Assembly: GCA_027422505.1 (NCBI GenBank)
Contig: JAPQWV010000417.1
Span: forward strand, 62,001-126,000
Reading direction: 5' to 3'
DNA length: 64,000 nt
Source: Craterostigma plantagineum
Taxonomy: Eukaryota > Streptophyta > Magnoliopsida > Lamiales > Linderniaceae
Shown: in pieces, positions 42,951-54,398 of the stretch
How positions within the stretch are numbered: position 1 is the stretch's first letter
Layout of the letters: each line of letters begins with the position of its first letter
Notes under the pieces: generated by a model
What the model saw: only the letters and a program-made list of their open reading frames with translations
The model's database searches: none
What the model was told of the DNA's origin: nothing
Made by a program: the position numbers and the translations under genes

Positions 42951-45900
42951 CACAACCTTCGGGGTTAACTATATGTCCGCATGACGCCATGAATTGTGTG
43001 CATGGAAATTATGTGCCTAAGCGATTTTGTGAACAATTGCACGTTAGTTTCGTGCCTACGTGATTTTATTAATTTCATGCGTTAATTATGGGCGTATGAG
43101 GTTTTATATGAATTTTATGCACCTTAAATATATGATCATGTGCTACATGATGTAGGTGTTCACATGCATATATTACATGTTTTACGTGACTTGGCGAATT
43201 ATGTGCTATAAGTTATAACCTAAGGAATTGCAAACCCGAGTCCTCGAAAGCAAGTAGGCCAAAGAATGGGCACAGACTTTATATGATTCTGTGGGATTCG
43301 TATGCTAATCATACGACTATATGTTAATTTACGTGCACGTCTCATCTTACGAGATTTTACGAATTTCCATGATTACGTTCAACGACTTATGTGCTTAGGG
43401 TGATTTAATTTACTTGGAATTATAGTGCTAGAAAATTAAAGTAATCATATGGGTAGAAATAGAAATTGGACCATGGCTAATGGACTAGTATTCAATTCCG
43501 ACCCTAAGCCCAAACCAATTAGGAATAGATATTTTTGGGAACAAAATTCCTTAAGATAAGGGAGTCTCACGCCCTTTTATGTCCCATCAACATGCTTTGC
43601 TTATTTTAATATCTATCCACATCTTAAACAAGAAACTAAACACGTCAAATTCAAGATAAGGAAAAACCAAATTTAGTTTACACTATAAGAACCATTCCAA
43701 CACATAAAGAAGAAACGAAGGGGACGAAGCAGATTTTGGGCAAGACCCTCACATCCACGTTGCTCAAATTTAGCTAGAGGAAGAAGAAAATCACCTTGAA
43801 GGCTTAGGAAAGAGTATGAATATCTCCTTATACTGATTTTATTTAATGATTAATATGTTAGGAAGACTATAGGTCATGAAAGATAAATTAACTTTTGCTT
43901 TCAAACAAGTTTTAATTATTTTTAAGGCTCGAATGTGCTGAGGTTATTTATTGTTAAGAAGAAACCCTTTTGATTGAAGATTTGGTAGTTCTCGAGGTTA
44001 ATAGCAATTTTATTAGGGCTAAATGTTAACCTATTTAGGAGATATTTAAAACTCTTATGATGTTCATACGGGTTTAATCCCTATGGTATTTTTATTACAT
44101 GATATTTTAGAAGCTGATCGAGAACTTCATCATTAGAGAATTTTTGTTTAAGTGCCGCTGGTTTTAGAAATATTTAAAGACAGTAAGATATTCATACAAC
44201 TCTTGAAATAAATACTTTTTGATCGAAGTTGACTAAGACTTTAAGTGTTAAAATTGTTTGAGAGTCGCGAAGGGTGAGAATCGCGAATCGTTAAAATTCG
44301 CGAATCAATGAGTAAAATAAGGGTTTGCGAATGGATGGCGAATTGGGGTAAGTAGTTCGCGAATCGAGAGAAATATGTGAATAGGTAATTTCGCGAATCG
44401 AACTAGAACGGCGAATTAAAGAGGAGTTTGCAAAATAGGAATTTGACGAATCCATGGAGTTCGCGAACTAGAGGCCGAGTGATACACTTCGCGAATTGAA
44501 GGCAAGTTCGCGAGTCCCTTGGCACGTGGGTTATAAGCAGATTCGCAAAACATCGCGAACTGTGGTTTCGCGAATTGTTAGACGTCTGCGAAGTCTTGTG
44601 AAAGCCGCAAACTATATGAATTCGCGAAAGGTATGCATGAGGCGTCAATAATTAAATAAAAATTAGCGAATTAGGTTCAACGTATGGGACAAATCATGAG
44701 TTAGTATGAGAAAGAGAAAACCACATAAAGTATGAGAATAAAATAATGGTGCCACCTGTTAAGTAAATTATTTGGCGAATCATACATCTACTAGGCAACA
44801 ATTGAGTGGTTGGGAATTTTGCATACAACAAAATGGAATAAAATAATATTGTAGTCACACGGGACTTCAACAAGTGTAGGGTGTTAATATTAATAAACTA
44901 TATGAATTTGGTGAACTTATGTTGTGACATTAATTTCACGAATTATAGAGGTTCGCGAATTGGGAAGTTCATGCCACGACCACTTCGCGAACCGTAAGTG
45001 AGATTTTTCACGATATGTATGTACGAGACATTTCGCGAATTAAGGAGTTTTGCGGGTCCAAGGTCGCGAACGGTGAGGAATTTGGCGAACTCAATGGCGT
45101 TTGGAATTTCGAGAATTGGACGCTTGAGACAACGATATCGCGAATTGGACCAATTGGTGAATCAACGAAGTTCGCGAGCCCAAGGCATTTCGCGAACTCC
45201 ATGACGCGCGGGCAGATTCACAAAACACGGGTTTCACGAATTCTATTTTATGAATTATTAGCAAACTACATATATGGGTTTAGCAAGTCACGAATTTCGA
45301 AGTATGTCATGAATTTAGCAGGTCACGAATTTCGAAGTATGTCATGAATAATTTCATGAATTTAGCAAGTCACGAATTTCGAAGTATGTCATGAATTTCA
45401 AGAACTATGCGAAGTAAGACTTTCACGGACCACTCTGATGTCACGAGTTTTTAAGCCTAAGATTAGTTCACGAATTAAGTATATTTCACGAGTCTCGAAC
45501 TTTCACAAACCAGCGTTAGCGAACTCTTTCTAAATATATTTTTAAAGGCAATGTTAAAAATAATATATCGACATTCAGGAAATTTGAGACTTTAGCTGGT
45601 CAAGTAATTTCGATAGAGTACTGATATTATAATTTCATGCTTAGGGTCAAGGATTAATAACTTCGCAGGACCACTAGCTAATAATCTAAGGACGTCAGGT
45701 AAGTGGGACTCTTCAACTACAACACATAAAAATTATGTGCACATTATTTATGTGATTACATGCTTCTATGTGACTATGTGATTTATTACATGACATGAAT
45801 TACCCATTTCACGACATGGCATCCCTTACAAGACATGGCACGACAAGTCATTTCGCATTTCATACATGCATTTCACGGCATACACGAGTCTCACGAGAGT

Positions 45901-46635
45901 TTTAATGACATGACATGACGTGAGGTATGCATGATCGCCGGGGCGCGACAAATAGTTACTAACATAAATTTATTTACTAAACAACACACGTGCAAGACAA
46001 GACGTCTGATACGGCTCGAGGTGACTTCTATGTCACCGATGTCAAGACAAGACACGTGCAAGACAAGACGTGTAAATCGGGCGAATGCCCTCGTAGTAAG
46101 GATTAGCCGAGGGCCCTACATGACAAGACACGTACAAGACACGACGTGTATTAGGGATCCTATAAGACATGACAAGACAAGACAAGACAAGACATGACAA
46201 GACATGACATGATTTTGTGAGGAATTAGTGAGCATTGGCGCATATGCTTATGCGAGTCATGACACAGGCACTGCATGCATAAGTCTCACGTACTGAGCTA
46301 TATAAGCTCATCCCACGTTTTATGTGTTGTAGGTCCTTCGGATCACGGTACGTGATTGGCTAGCCGGCAAGGCATACTTTTGGAGCTTCCGAGCGTCTTT
46401 TGGGGGTGGTGTGTACGTGGACGACGACCTGTGAGGCCGGGCGCATAGGTTACTTTTGTTGCGAATATAGACACGACACATGTAGCTAGAACTCGAATGT
46501 AATTAGAAAGTTTGGAAGCATTCTTTTGACATGTACAGGAAATTTATTCTGCATTTTCGTTTTCCTTCTAACAAAATACGTAGTTAGGCACGTAAGACAA
46601 GGCTAGAAATGGTAGCGATGGCTAGGGTCGCTGCA
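42951..46635 (+). repeat. LTR C of the array, 5' end deleted
   Basis: 3685 bp. Compared with unit 1/LTR B, 101 bases are missing at the 42950/42951 junction: the polypurine tract and the first 73 bases of the LTR. It ends GGTCGCTGCA. It uniquely has three copies of a roughly 36-40 base unit at 45279-45396. Confidence 0.92.
45279..45396 (+). repeat. Local triplication in LTR C
   Basis: TTTAGCAAGTCACGAATTTC and the following 15-20 bases occur three times (from 45279, 45314 and 45361). LTRs A, B and D have one copy. The first two copies are head to tail; a short TAATTTCATGAA piece precedes the third. Confidence 0.88.
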
Positions 46636-46790
46636 GTTGGTATCAGAGCTTCGGTCACAGGTCCTGTAGACTGTCCATGTACACACACCCAAAAGTGCGG
46701 AAGCAGTCTTGCTTGTAAGTATTCAGTTTTGTGCATTCCTTGTATAGTATAATTTATGGGCCGTAGGGACTAACAGGGTAGGACAAGAAA

Positions 46791-48020
46791 ATGGTTAGAA
46801 TTAGAGGTGAAGGCAGCATAGATGCCGACCAGGATAGAGAAACTGCAGCCCCTACTGATAGTCGGGATGCAACTATCCTTCAACTCATGGACTTGGTCTG
46901 GCAACAATCGGCCCAAATCGAACAACTCATTCAACAACAGAATACTGGAGGTCAGCCCAGTACTAGACCCCCTCAAGTTGAAATGGTCGGGGAAAGGTTT
47001 CGAAAACTCAACCCCCCTACATTCGAGGACGCTATCGATCCGACTTTGGCCGAGGATTGGCTCCGAACGTTGGAGAAAATGTTCCAGCACAGTCGTACCC
47101 CCGAGGCTGAAAAAGTCTTGTGCGCCGCCTACCTACTGAGAGGTAGTGCAGGCCACTGGTGGGATACTATCCAGACCATTGAAGATCCCGTAACAATGAG
47201 CTGGGACCGTTTCAAGGAGCTCTTCCGAAGCAAGTACTACACCGCTCCTATTTGTGCCCAAAGGATGAACGAGTTCATCAACCTCCGCCAAGGAACAATG
47301 GCAGTGGCGGAATATATTCGAAAGTTTGAACAACTCTCCCGATTTGCGGCTCATATGGTGAGCACTGACTCGCTAAAAATCGAGAGGTTCTTAGAAGGCC
47401 TGAAACCGGAGCTGTACCGTGATGTCAGCATGGCCGGACTTCAAGGAGCGACGTATGCTCAGGTCACGGAACGCGCACTAGTAGCTGAACAGGCGGAGAT
47501 ACGTATAGTACGAGCGCATGAGGCAAAGAGAAAGTTCGTACAAGGACTTAAAGGGGACGGGAACACCTCGAAGAAGCCGTTTATTCCCAAGGACCCGAAA
47601 CCCTATTTTCATAATAGGCCTGGACCACCCCAGCAGCCCAATCCAAATCAGGGGAGGCCTCAACCATTTCAACCCACCATGCCAACATGCCCGAGATGTG
47701 GGAGGCGACATTCAGGTGTCTGCTACTCCCAGAATGCGACCTGTTACAAGTGTGGCAAAACAGGCCACTTTTCCACGGTATGTCCGGAAAATCCATCCGG
47801 AAACCAGACGGTGAGCCAGGCAAGACCACCGATGGCAACCGCCCGAGTGTACACCCTCACTACTGAGGAGGCCGAAGCCAACCCGTCCTTTGCGGCACGT
47901 ACCCACCTTATTCATCAAACCAAGACCCACATTCCAATAGATTCAGGAAACCATGCACTTCTTTTTATAACCAATAATTTCATGATGAAACTCGAGGTTA
48001 CCCGTAGCCAATCTAAGTGA
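46791..48020 (+). CDS. Gag polyprotein of array unit 3, intact open frame
   Basis: 409 residues from ATG 46791 to the stop ending at 48020. The N-terminus (MVRIRGEGSIDADQDRETAA) is polar, then a Gln-rich helix around residues 35-50. The retrotransposon gag fold spans about residues 75-190 (WLRTLEKMFQHSRTPEAEKV, GHWWDTIQTIEDPVTMSWD, RQGTMAVAEYIRKFEQLSRF). A Pro/Gln-rich linker follows, then two Cys modules: CPRCGRRHSGVC and the CCHC knuckle at residues 318-331. Near the end, D384-S-G386 marks a protease active-site remnant, but the conserved Ala-Thr-His that should follow is lost, and the protein ends 25 residues later. The product would coat RNA in virus-like particles. It has no enzymatic partner in this element. 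Confidence 0.9.
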   Translation: MVRIRGEGSIDADQDRETAAPTDSRDATILQLMDLVWQQSAQIEQLIQQQNTGGQPSTRPPQVEMVGERFRKLNPPTFEDAIDPTLAEDWLRTLEKMFQHSRTPEAEKVLCAAYLLRGSAGHWWDTIQTIEDPVTMSWDRFKELFRSKYYTAPICAQRMNEFINLRQGTMAVAEYIRKFEQLSRFAAHMVSTDSLKIERFLEGLKPELYRDVSMAGLQGATYAQVTERALVAEQAEIRIVRAHEAKRKFVQGLKGDGNTSKKPFIPKDPKPYFHNRPGPPQQPNPNQGRPQPFQPTMPTCPRCGRRHSGVCYSQNATCYKCGKTGHFSTVCPENPSGNQTVSQARPPMATARVYTLTTEEAEANPSFAARTHLIHQTKTHIPIDSGNHALLFITNNFMMKLEVTRSQSK

Positions 48021-48571
48021 GAATATAACATGACCATTCCCCACGGAGTTTTGACCCGAACCGATCAAAACCATATCTCTTCTTTATCAAGTGTTCCTCC
48101 TTTCTGTGATACGACGGGGAAGCCATGTTCTACACCCTTCAGCACGACAAGTCTAAACCCAACGATATTGGAGTACGACCCCATGCCCTAATTCTTTCCA
48201 TCCATTCTGAGAATTGCATGCACTCAGTATTGGGATGACGCACCGAAAGCGTAATGGATACTCGTGTTTCCCCAATTATTGCCTGAACTCAATCGACTAG
48301 AATAGGTCAAGATAGAAATACCGGTTCGCTGAATAACTTATGTTATGGTCAGTCTAATGTGAATGACCCTCTGTGGTCGCCATCCGATGCTCGTTTTAGA
48401 ACAGCTCAGAAATAGATCTTCAGCAGTATGGACTCGAGGAGTAGGAATTCTATTACGGGCAATTAGGTGGTTAATTCACCTAACCAAGCTAACTCAACTC
48501 CCTACCCACCGCTACCCTGAATATTTCCGACTGACGGAATTTCGGGGACAAAATTCTTTTAAGGGGGAGGA

Positions 48572-51500
48572 TGTAATGCCCGGGTCCCCGAAAACTAGTA
48601 TGGCCGATAAATTCGTGGGCATATTATGTGTTTTATGTGACCTACACAACCTTCGGGGTTAACTATATGTCCGCATGACGCCATGAATTGTGTCCATGGA
48701 AATTATGTGCCTAAGCGACTTTGTGAACAATTGCACGTTAGTTTCGTGCCTACGTGATTTTATTAATTTCATGCGTTAATTATGGGCGTATGAGGTTTTA
48801 TATGAATTTTATGCACCTTAAATATATGATCATGTGCTACATGATATAGGTGTTCACATGCATATATTACATGTTTTACGTGACTTGGCGAATTATGTGC
48901 TATAAGTTATAACATAAGGAATTGCAAACTCGAGTCCTCGAAAGCAAGTAGGCCAAAGAATGGGCACATGTGCTTTATATGATTATGTGGGATTCGTATG
49001 CTATGTTAATTTACGTGCACGTCTCATCTTACGAGATTTTACGAATTTCCATGATTACGTTCAACGACTTATGTGCTTAGGGTGATTTAATTTACTTGGA
49101 ATTATAGTGCTAGAAAATTAAAGTAATCATATGGGTAGAAATAGAAATTGGACCATGGCTAATGGACTAGTATTCAATTCCAACCCTAAGCCCAAACCAA
49201 TTAGGAATAGATATTTTTGGGAACAAAATTCCTTAGGATAAGGGAGTCTCACGCCCTTTTATGTCCCATCAACATGCTTTGCTTATTTTAATATCTATCC
49301 ACATCTTAAACAAGAAACTAAACACGTCAAATTCAAGATAAGGAAAAACCAAATTTAGTTTACACTATAAGAACCATTCCAACACATAAAGAAGAAACGA
49401 AGGGGACGAAGCAGATTTTGGGCAAGACCCTCACATCCACGTTGCTCAAATTTAGCTAGAGGAAGAAGAAAATCACCTTGAAGGCTTAGGAAAGGGTATG
49501 AATATCTCCTTATACTGATTTTATTTAATGACTAATATGTTAAGAAGACTATAGGTCATGAAAGATAAATTAACTTTTGCTTTCAAACAAGTTTTAATTT
49601 TTTTAAGGCTCGAATGTGTTGAGGTTATTTATTGTTAAGAAGAAACCCTTTTGATTGAAGATTTGGTAGTTCTCGAGGTTAATAGCAATTTTATTAGGGC
49701 TAAATGTTAACCTATTTAGGAGATATTTAAAACTCTTATGATGTTCATACGGGTTTAATCCCTATGGTATTTTTAGTACATGATATTTTAGAAGCTGATC
49801 AAGAACTTCATCATTAGAGAACTTTTGTTTAAGTGCCGCTGGTTTTAGAAATATTTAAAGACAGTAAGATATTCATACAACTCTTGAAAGAAATACTTTT
49901 TGATCGAAGTTGACTAAGACTTTAAGTGTTAAAATTGTTTGAGAGTCGCGAAGGGTGAGAATCGCGAATCGTTAAAATTCGCGAATCAATGAGTAAAATA
50001 AGGGTTTGCGAATGGATGGCGAATTAGGGTAAGTAGTTCGCGAATCGAGAGAAATATGTGAATAGGTAATTTCGCGAATCGAACTAGAACGGCGAATTAA
50101 AGAGGAGTTTGCAAAATAGGAATTTGACGAATCCATGGAGTTCGCGAACTAGAGGCCGAGTGATACACTTCGCGAATTGAAGGCAAGCTCGCGAGTCCCT
50201 TGGTACGTGGGTTATAAGCAGATTCGCAAAACAAGGGCTTGACGAATTCACGGACATCGCGAACTGTGGTTTCGCGAATTGTTAGACGTCTGCGAAGTCT
50301 TGTGAAAGCCGCAAAGTATATGAATTCGCGAAAGGTATGCATGAGGCGTTAATAATTAAATAAAAATTAGCGAATTAGGTTCAACGTATGGGACAAATCA
50401 TGAGTTAAAGTATGAGAATAAAATAATGGTGCCACCTGTTAAGTAAATTATTTGGCGAATCATACATCTACTAGGCAACAATTGAGTGGTTGGGAATTTT
50501 GCATACAACAAAATGAAATAAAATAATATTGTAGTCACACGGGACTTCAACAAGTGTAGGGTGTTAATATTAATAAACTATATGAATTTGGTGAACTTAT
50601 GTTGTGACATTAATTTCACGAATTATAGAGGTTCGGGAATTGGGAAGTTCATGCCACGACCACTTCGCGAACCGTAAGTGAGATTTTTCACGAGCTATGT
50701 ATGTACGAGACATTTCGCGAATGAAGGAGTTTTGCGGGTCCAAGGTCGCGAACGGTGAGGAATTTGGCGAACTTAATGGCGTTGGGAATTTCGCGAATTG
50801 GACGCTTGAGACAACGATATCGCGAAATGGACCAATTGGTGAATCAACGAAGTTCGCGAGCCCAAGGCATTTCGCGAACTCCTTGACGCGCGGGCAGATT
50901 CACAAAACACGGGTTTCACGAATTCTATTTTACGAATTATTAGCAAACTACATATATGGAATATTTCATGAATTTAGCAAGTCACGAATTTCGAAGTATG
51001 TCATGAATTTCACGAACTATGCGAAGTAAGACTTTCACGAACCACTCTGTTGTCACGAGTTTTTAAGCCTAAGATTAGTTCACGAATTAAGTATATTTCA
51101 CGAGTCTCGAACTTTCACAAACCAGCGTTAGCGAACCTTTCTAAATAATTTTTTAAAGGCAATGCTAAAAATAATATATCGACATTTAGGAAATTCGAGA
51201 CTTTAGCTGGTCAAGTAATTTCGTTAGAGTACTGATATTATAATTTCATGCTTAGGGTCAAGGATTAATAATTTTGCAGGACCACTAGCTAATAATCTAC
51301 GGACGTCAGGTAAGTGGGACTCTTCAACTACATCACATAAAAATTATGTGCGCATTATTTATGTGATTACATGCTTCTATGTGACTATCTGATTTATTAC
51401 ATGACATGAATTACCCATTTCACGACATGGCATCCCTTACAAGACATGGCACGACAATGCATTTCGCATTTCATACATGCATTTCACGGCATACACGAGT

Positions 51501-52286
51501 CTCACGAGAGTTTTAATGACATGACATGACGTGAGGTATGCATGATCGCCGGGGGGCGACAAATAGTTACTAACACAAATTTATTTACTAAACACAGTGC
51601 AAGACAAGACGTGTGATACAGCTCGTCTAATGCTACGAGGTGACTTCTATGTCACCGATGTCAAGTCAAGACACGTGCAAGACAAGACGTGTAAATCGGG
51701 CCAATGCCCTCGTAGTAAGGATTAGCCGAGGGCCCTACATGACAAGACACGTGCAAGACAAGACGTGTATTAGGGATCCTATAAGACATGACAAGACAAG
51801 ACAAGACAAGACAAGACATGACAAGACATGACATGATTTTGTGAGGAATTAGTGAGCATTAGCGCATATGCTTATGCGAGTCGTGACGCAGGCACTGCAT
51901 GCATAAGTCTCACGTACTGAGCTATATAAGCTCATCCCACGTTTTATGTGTTGTAGGTCCTTCGGATCACGGTACGTGATCGCCTAGCCGGCAAGGCATA
52001 CTTTTGGAGCTTCCGAGCGTCTTTTGGGGGTGGTGTGTACGTGGACGACGACCTGTGAGGCCGGGGGCATAGGTTACTTTTGTTGCGAATATAGACACGA
52101 CACATGTAGCTAGAACTCGAATGTAATTAGAAAGTTTGGAAGCATTCTTTTGACATGTACAGGGAATGATTTCCTTTATGAAAAAAGGAAAAATTTATTC
52201 TGCATTTTCGTGTTCCTTCTAACTAAATACGTAGTTAGGCACGTAAGACAAGGCTAGAAATGGTAGCGATGGCTAGGGTCGCTACA
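48572..52286 (+). repeat. LTR D of the array
   Basis: 3715 bp, TGTAATGCCC to GGTCGCTACA, followed directly by the GTTAT duplication. It contains the TCGCGA cluster, a TATA motif (near 51922) and (GACAA)n. Small private deletions occur near 49003 and 50405. Confidence 0.93.
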
Positions 52287-52291
52287 GTTAT

Positions 52292-53151
52292 AACCGCCGG
52301 TTTACGGTTAGTGAAAATCTCAAACCTTAACTAACCAAATCACGGTAACCGCGGTTACGGTTACGGTTTGTAACCGTAATCGCCGGTTATGGTTACAATT
52401 CGAACCGCCGGCTTACGGTTTTAATTAATTTTTTTATTTTGTTTGAAAAAAAAAGAATAATCACTTAAGTAAACTAAGAATTTATTTTATTTAATGATGT
52501 CGGAAATTTCAATCCATCTTAAAAGAAAACACGATTACACCTTAGATTTTATAAGAAAAAAATACAATTGCTCAGTCTACGTTTAGTAATAATATTAGCA
52601 ACACTTACAGATATTTTGAGAAAGATGCGAATTGCTTACAGAAATTCGATAATGTGTTTGATTTAACTTGAGAATTGAGAGCAAAAAAATTCTGTGTAAA
52701 ATCTATACAAATCCACAACATATATATAGAACATGAAAAAAAAAAGGAACTCATAAAAATGATAACGGCAACATGACAGTTGAGAGTCAATTAGAAGAAA
52801 GGAAAAATTGAAAAATAATAAGAAAATATGAGTGATAATAACTTGATGACCGTTGAGTGACAATAAATAAGAGAAATAAGATAACGCCCAAACGTCGGAA
52901 AAAAATAAAATTCCAAACTCAAGTTCAGCCCAATATAAGCTCAATACAATGCCTTATTTTATGGAAAACCGGCAGTTATAACCGGCGGTTTACGATTAGA
53001 GAATTCTGTAACTGTAACCGAACCATATCAAATCACGGTTCGGTTACGGTTTGGACAGTAACCGTAACCGTTGACTACGGTTAACCGAACCGTTAACCGC
53101 CGGTTCGGTTACAGTTCGGTTACGGGTTTTTGAACCGTCTGAACAGGTTTA
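52292..53151. other. Right part of the hAT element
   Basis: Begins AACCGCCGGTTTACGG, continuing the left part. Subterminal CGGTTA/TAACCG repeats at 52292-52420 and 52970-53135 surround an AT-rich centre. Two short minus-strand frames (52605-52790, 52663-52944) encode Phe/Leu-rich chance-like peptides; no transposase domain. Confidence 0.85.
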
Positions 53152-53159
53152 GATTCAGC

Positions 53160-54229
53160 CCTATATCTAAGCTCCATTTACGAATTAGGTCCTTGGTGGA
53201 AAACATCTTTTCACTCCCTGCCTTTTTTTTTTCAGAATATTTTAAACTCCTAAAAACCCATGTTGGATGATTAATGTAGTGATTGAATCTAATTTATATT
53301 ACATATGTTGAATGTTATGATATGAGGTAACACATTAACGAAACCTTCCACCACGTTCATTTTAATATTAACACTAAGAAGAACGCATACAAAATGATCA
53401 AGTGAAAGCGAGAATGGAGGCGCTCAAAGGATGGAGGCACAATGCAACAGAGAAGAGTACGAACGCGCTCTTCTTCGAGGTTTTGGCGTCAAAAGATGAG
53501 TTATTTGGTTTTAAATGTCCCGTATATAAAGCGTCAAACGTACAACGCAGGTGTGTACACACCAGCCCAACCAGTAAACATGCTACTGGCGAACAATCAA
53601 CCACAACCGACAAGCATCAACACTCACGAAGACACTCACGATACATACACAACAAAGCAAACAAACTCAGAAACTCTACCCTCTGTCCATCCGTGGTCTC
53701 TTTTGTTGAGATCACGCACATACCAAACCCCTGTCGCAATCATGGATTACTCTTCAAACGGGCTGCATCATCAGGGCCCATGGAAAAAGAGGGTGAAAGA
53801 AGGTCACCAAGCACATCGGGGTTGAGACACCCTCGCCTCCGTGCCCTCCCTATCAATTCTAACTTTCTTCGTGTCCTCCACGCACACGGTCTTCGCCATT
53901 CCAGTCTTCCGGCCTCTCACCACAGTACCCAGAGTAATCCCGCTTTTATCGTTTTCCTCCACTCCCTAGGTTTCCCTCGTGGACCCATCTTTCTCCATTC
54001 TCCCAGTCGCAGTTTGGCCACCCTTTCACCTGCCTAGGAACCGCCCCATCAGTACACCAATACTCAGGAGTAGTCAAAGCGGTAGAAGTTGGCACAAGCC
54101 CGGGGCAAGACGCCTTTGCCTGTGTCGACGACTTGTAGTCCCCACACATAGAGGGTCTCGATTCAAATTCAACCGCACAGAGACAGCCCCTACGAACACC
54201 CCCTTCAACAGAAGCCGAATATTAAACCG
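53160..54229 (+). other. Unassigned stretch with a possible promoter
   Basis: The only sizeable non-element DNA on this side. GTATATAAAG at about 53522 looks like a TATA box. About 220 bases further, after a C/A-rich leader-like stretch, an ATG at 53742 opens a 27-codon frame (MDYSSNGLHHQGPWKKRVKE and seven more residues). A longer frame without an ATG start (53402-54037) overlaps it and shows no known domain. This may be the 5' end of a host gene interrupted by the retroelement at 54230, or chance. Confidence 0.35.
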
Positions 54230-54361
54230 TGGTCGCGTCGTAAACGGCCAAAAATATAATTTATATCCTTATTCACTAAATAGTAATATAGCGAAAGTAG
54301 GGATCGTCTCCACAGGGAAAATGGTTGATTTTTTTTCTAGTTTCTAACTCGATCGCTAACA

Positions 54362-54398
<37 letters not shown>

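Larger units (their letters stand above)
31656..52286 (+). mobile_element. Tandem array of a gag-only Ty3/Gypsy element: four LTRs, three gag domains
   Basis: Order: LTR A (31656-35379), internal 1, LTR B (37304-41049), internal 2, LTR C (42951-46635), internal 3, LTR D (48572-52286). LTRs are about 3.7 kb, each internal about 1.9 kb, giving a repeat of about 5.65 kb. Every internal part has an initiator-Met primer site, gag and, in 1 and 3, a polypurine tract. None has reverse transcriptase or integrase. The block as a whole carries one GTTAT duplication, with none between units. The LTR start TGTAATGCCCGGG after AAGGGGGAGGA resembles Tekay/Del elements, pointing to the likely source of the missing enzymes. 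Confidence 0.93.
31615..53151. mobile_element. Non-autonomous hAT element, split by the 20.6-kb array
   Basis: The ends TAGACGTGTTCAAACGG (31615) and, inverted, TAAACCTGTTCAGACGG (53151) match at 14 of 17 bases and are flanked by a perfect 8-bp duplication. The element's own DNA is 31615-31655 plus 52292-53151, about 0.9 kb. Both ends carry many CGGTTA/TAACCG words, typical subterminal repeats of hAT elements. The interior (about 52430-52970) is AT-rich with no transposase, so it must have moved with a transposase supplied elsewhere. Confidence 0.88.

Noticed and set aside
53402..54037. A 211-codon open frame read as a gene
   Set aside because: It has no ATG at its start, no recognisable domain, odd composition (rich in His, Ser, Arg, Pro), and another frame overlaps it. 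I describe the region as unassigned instead.
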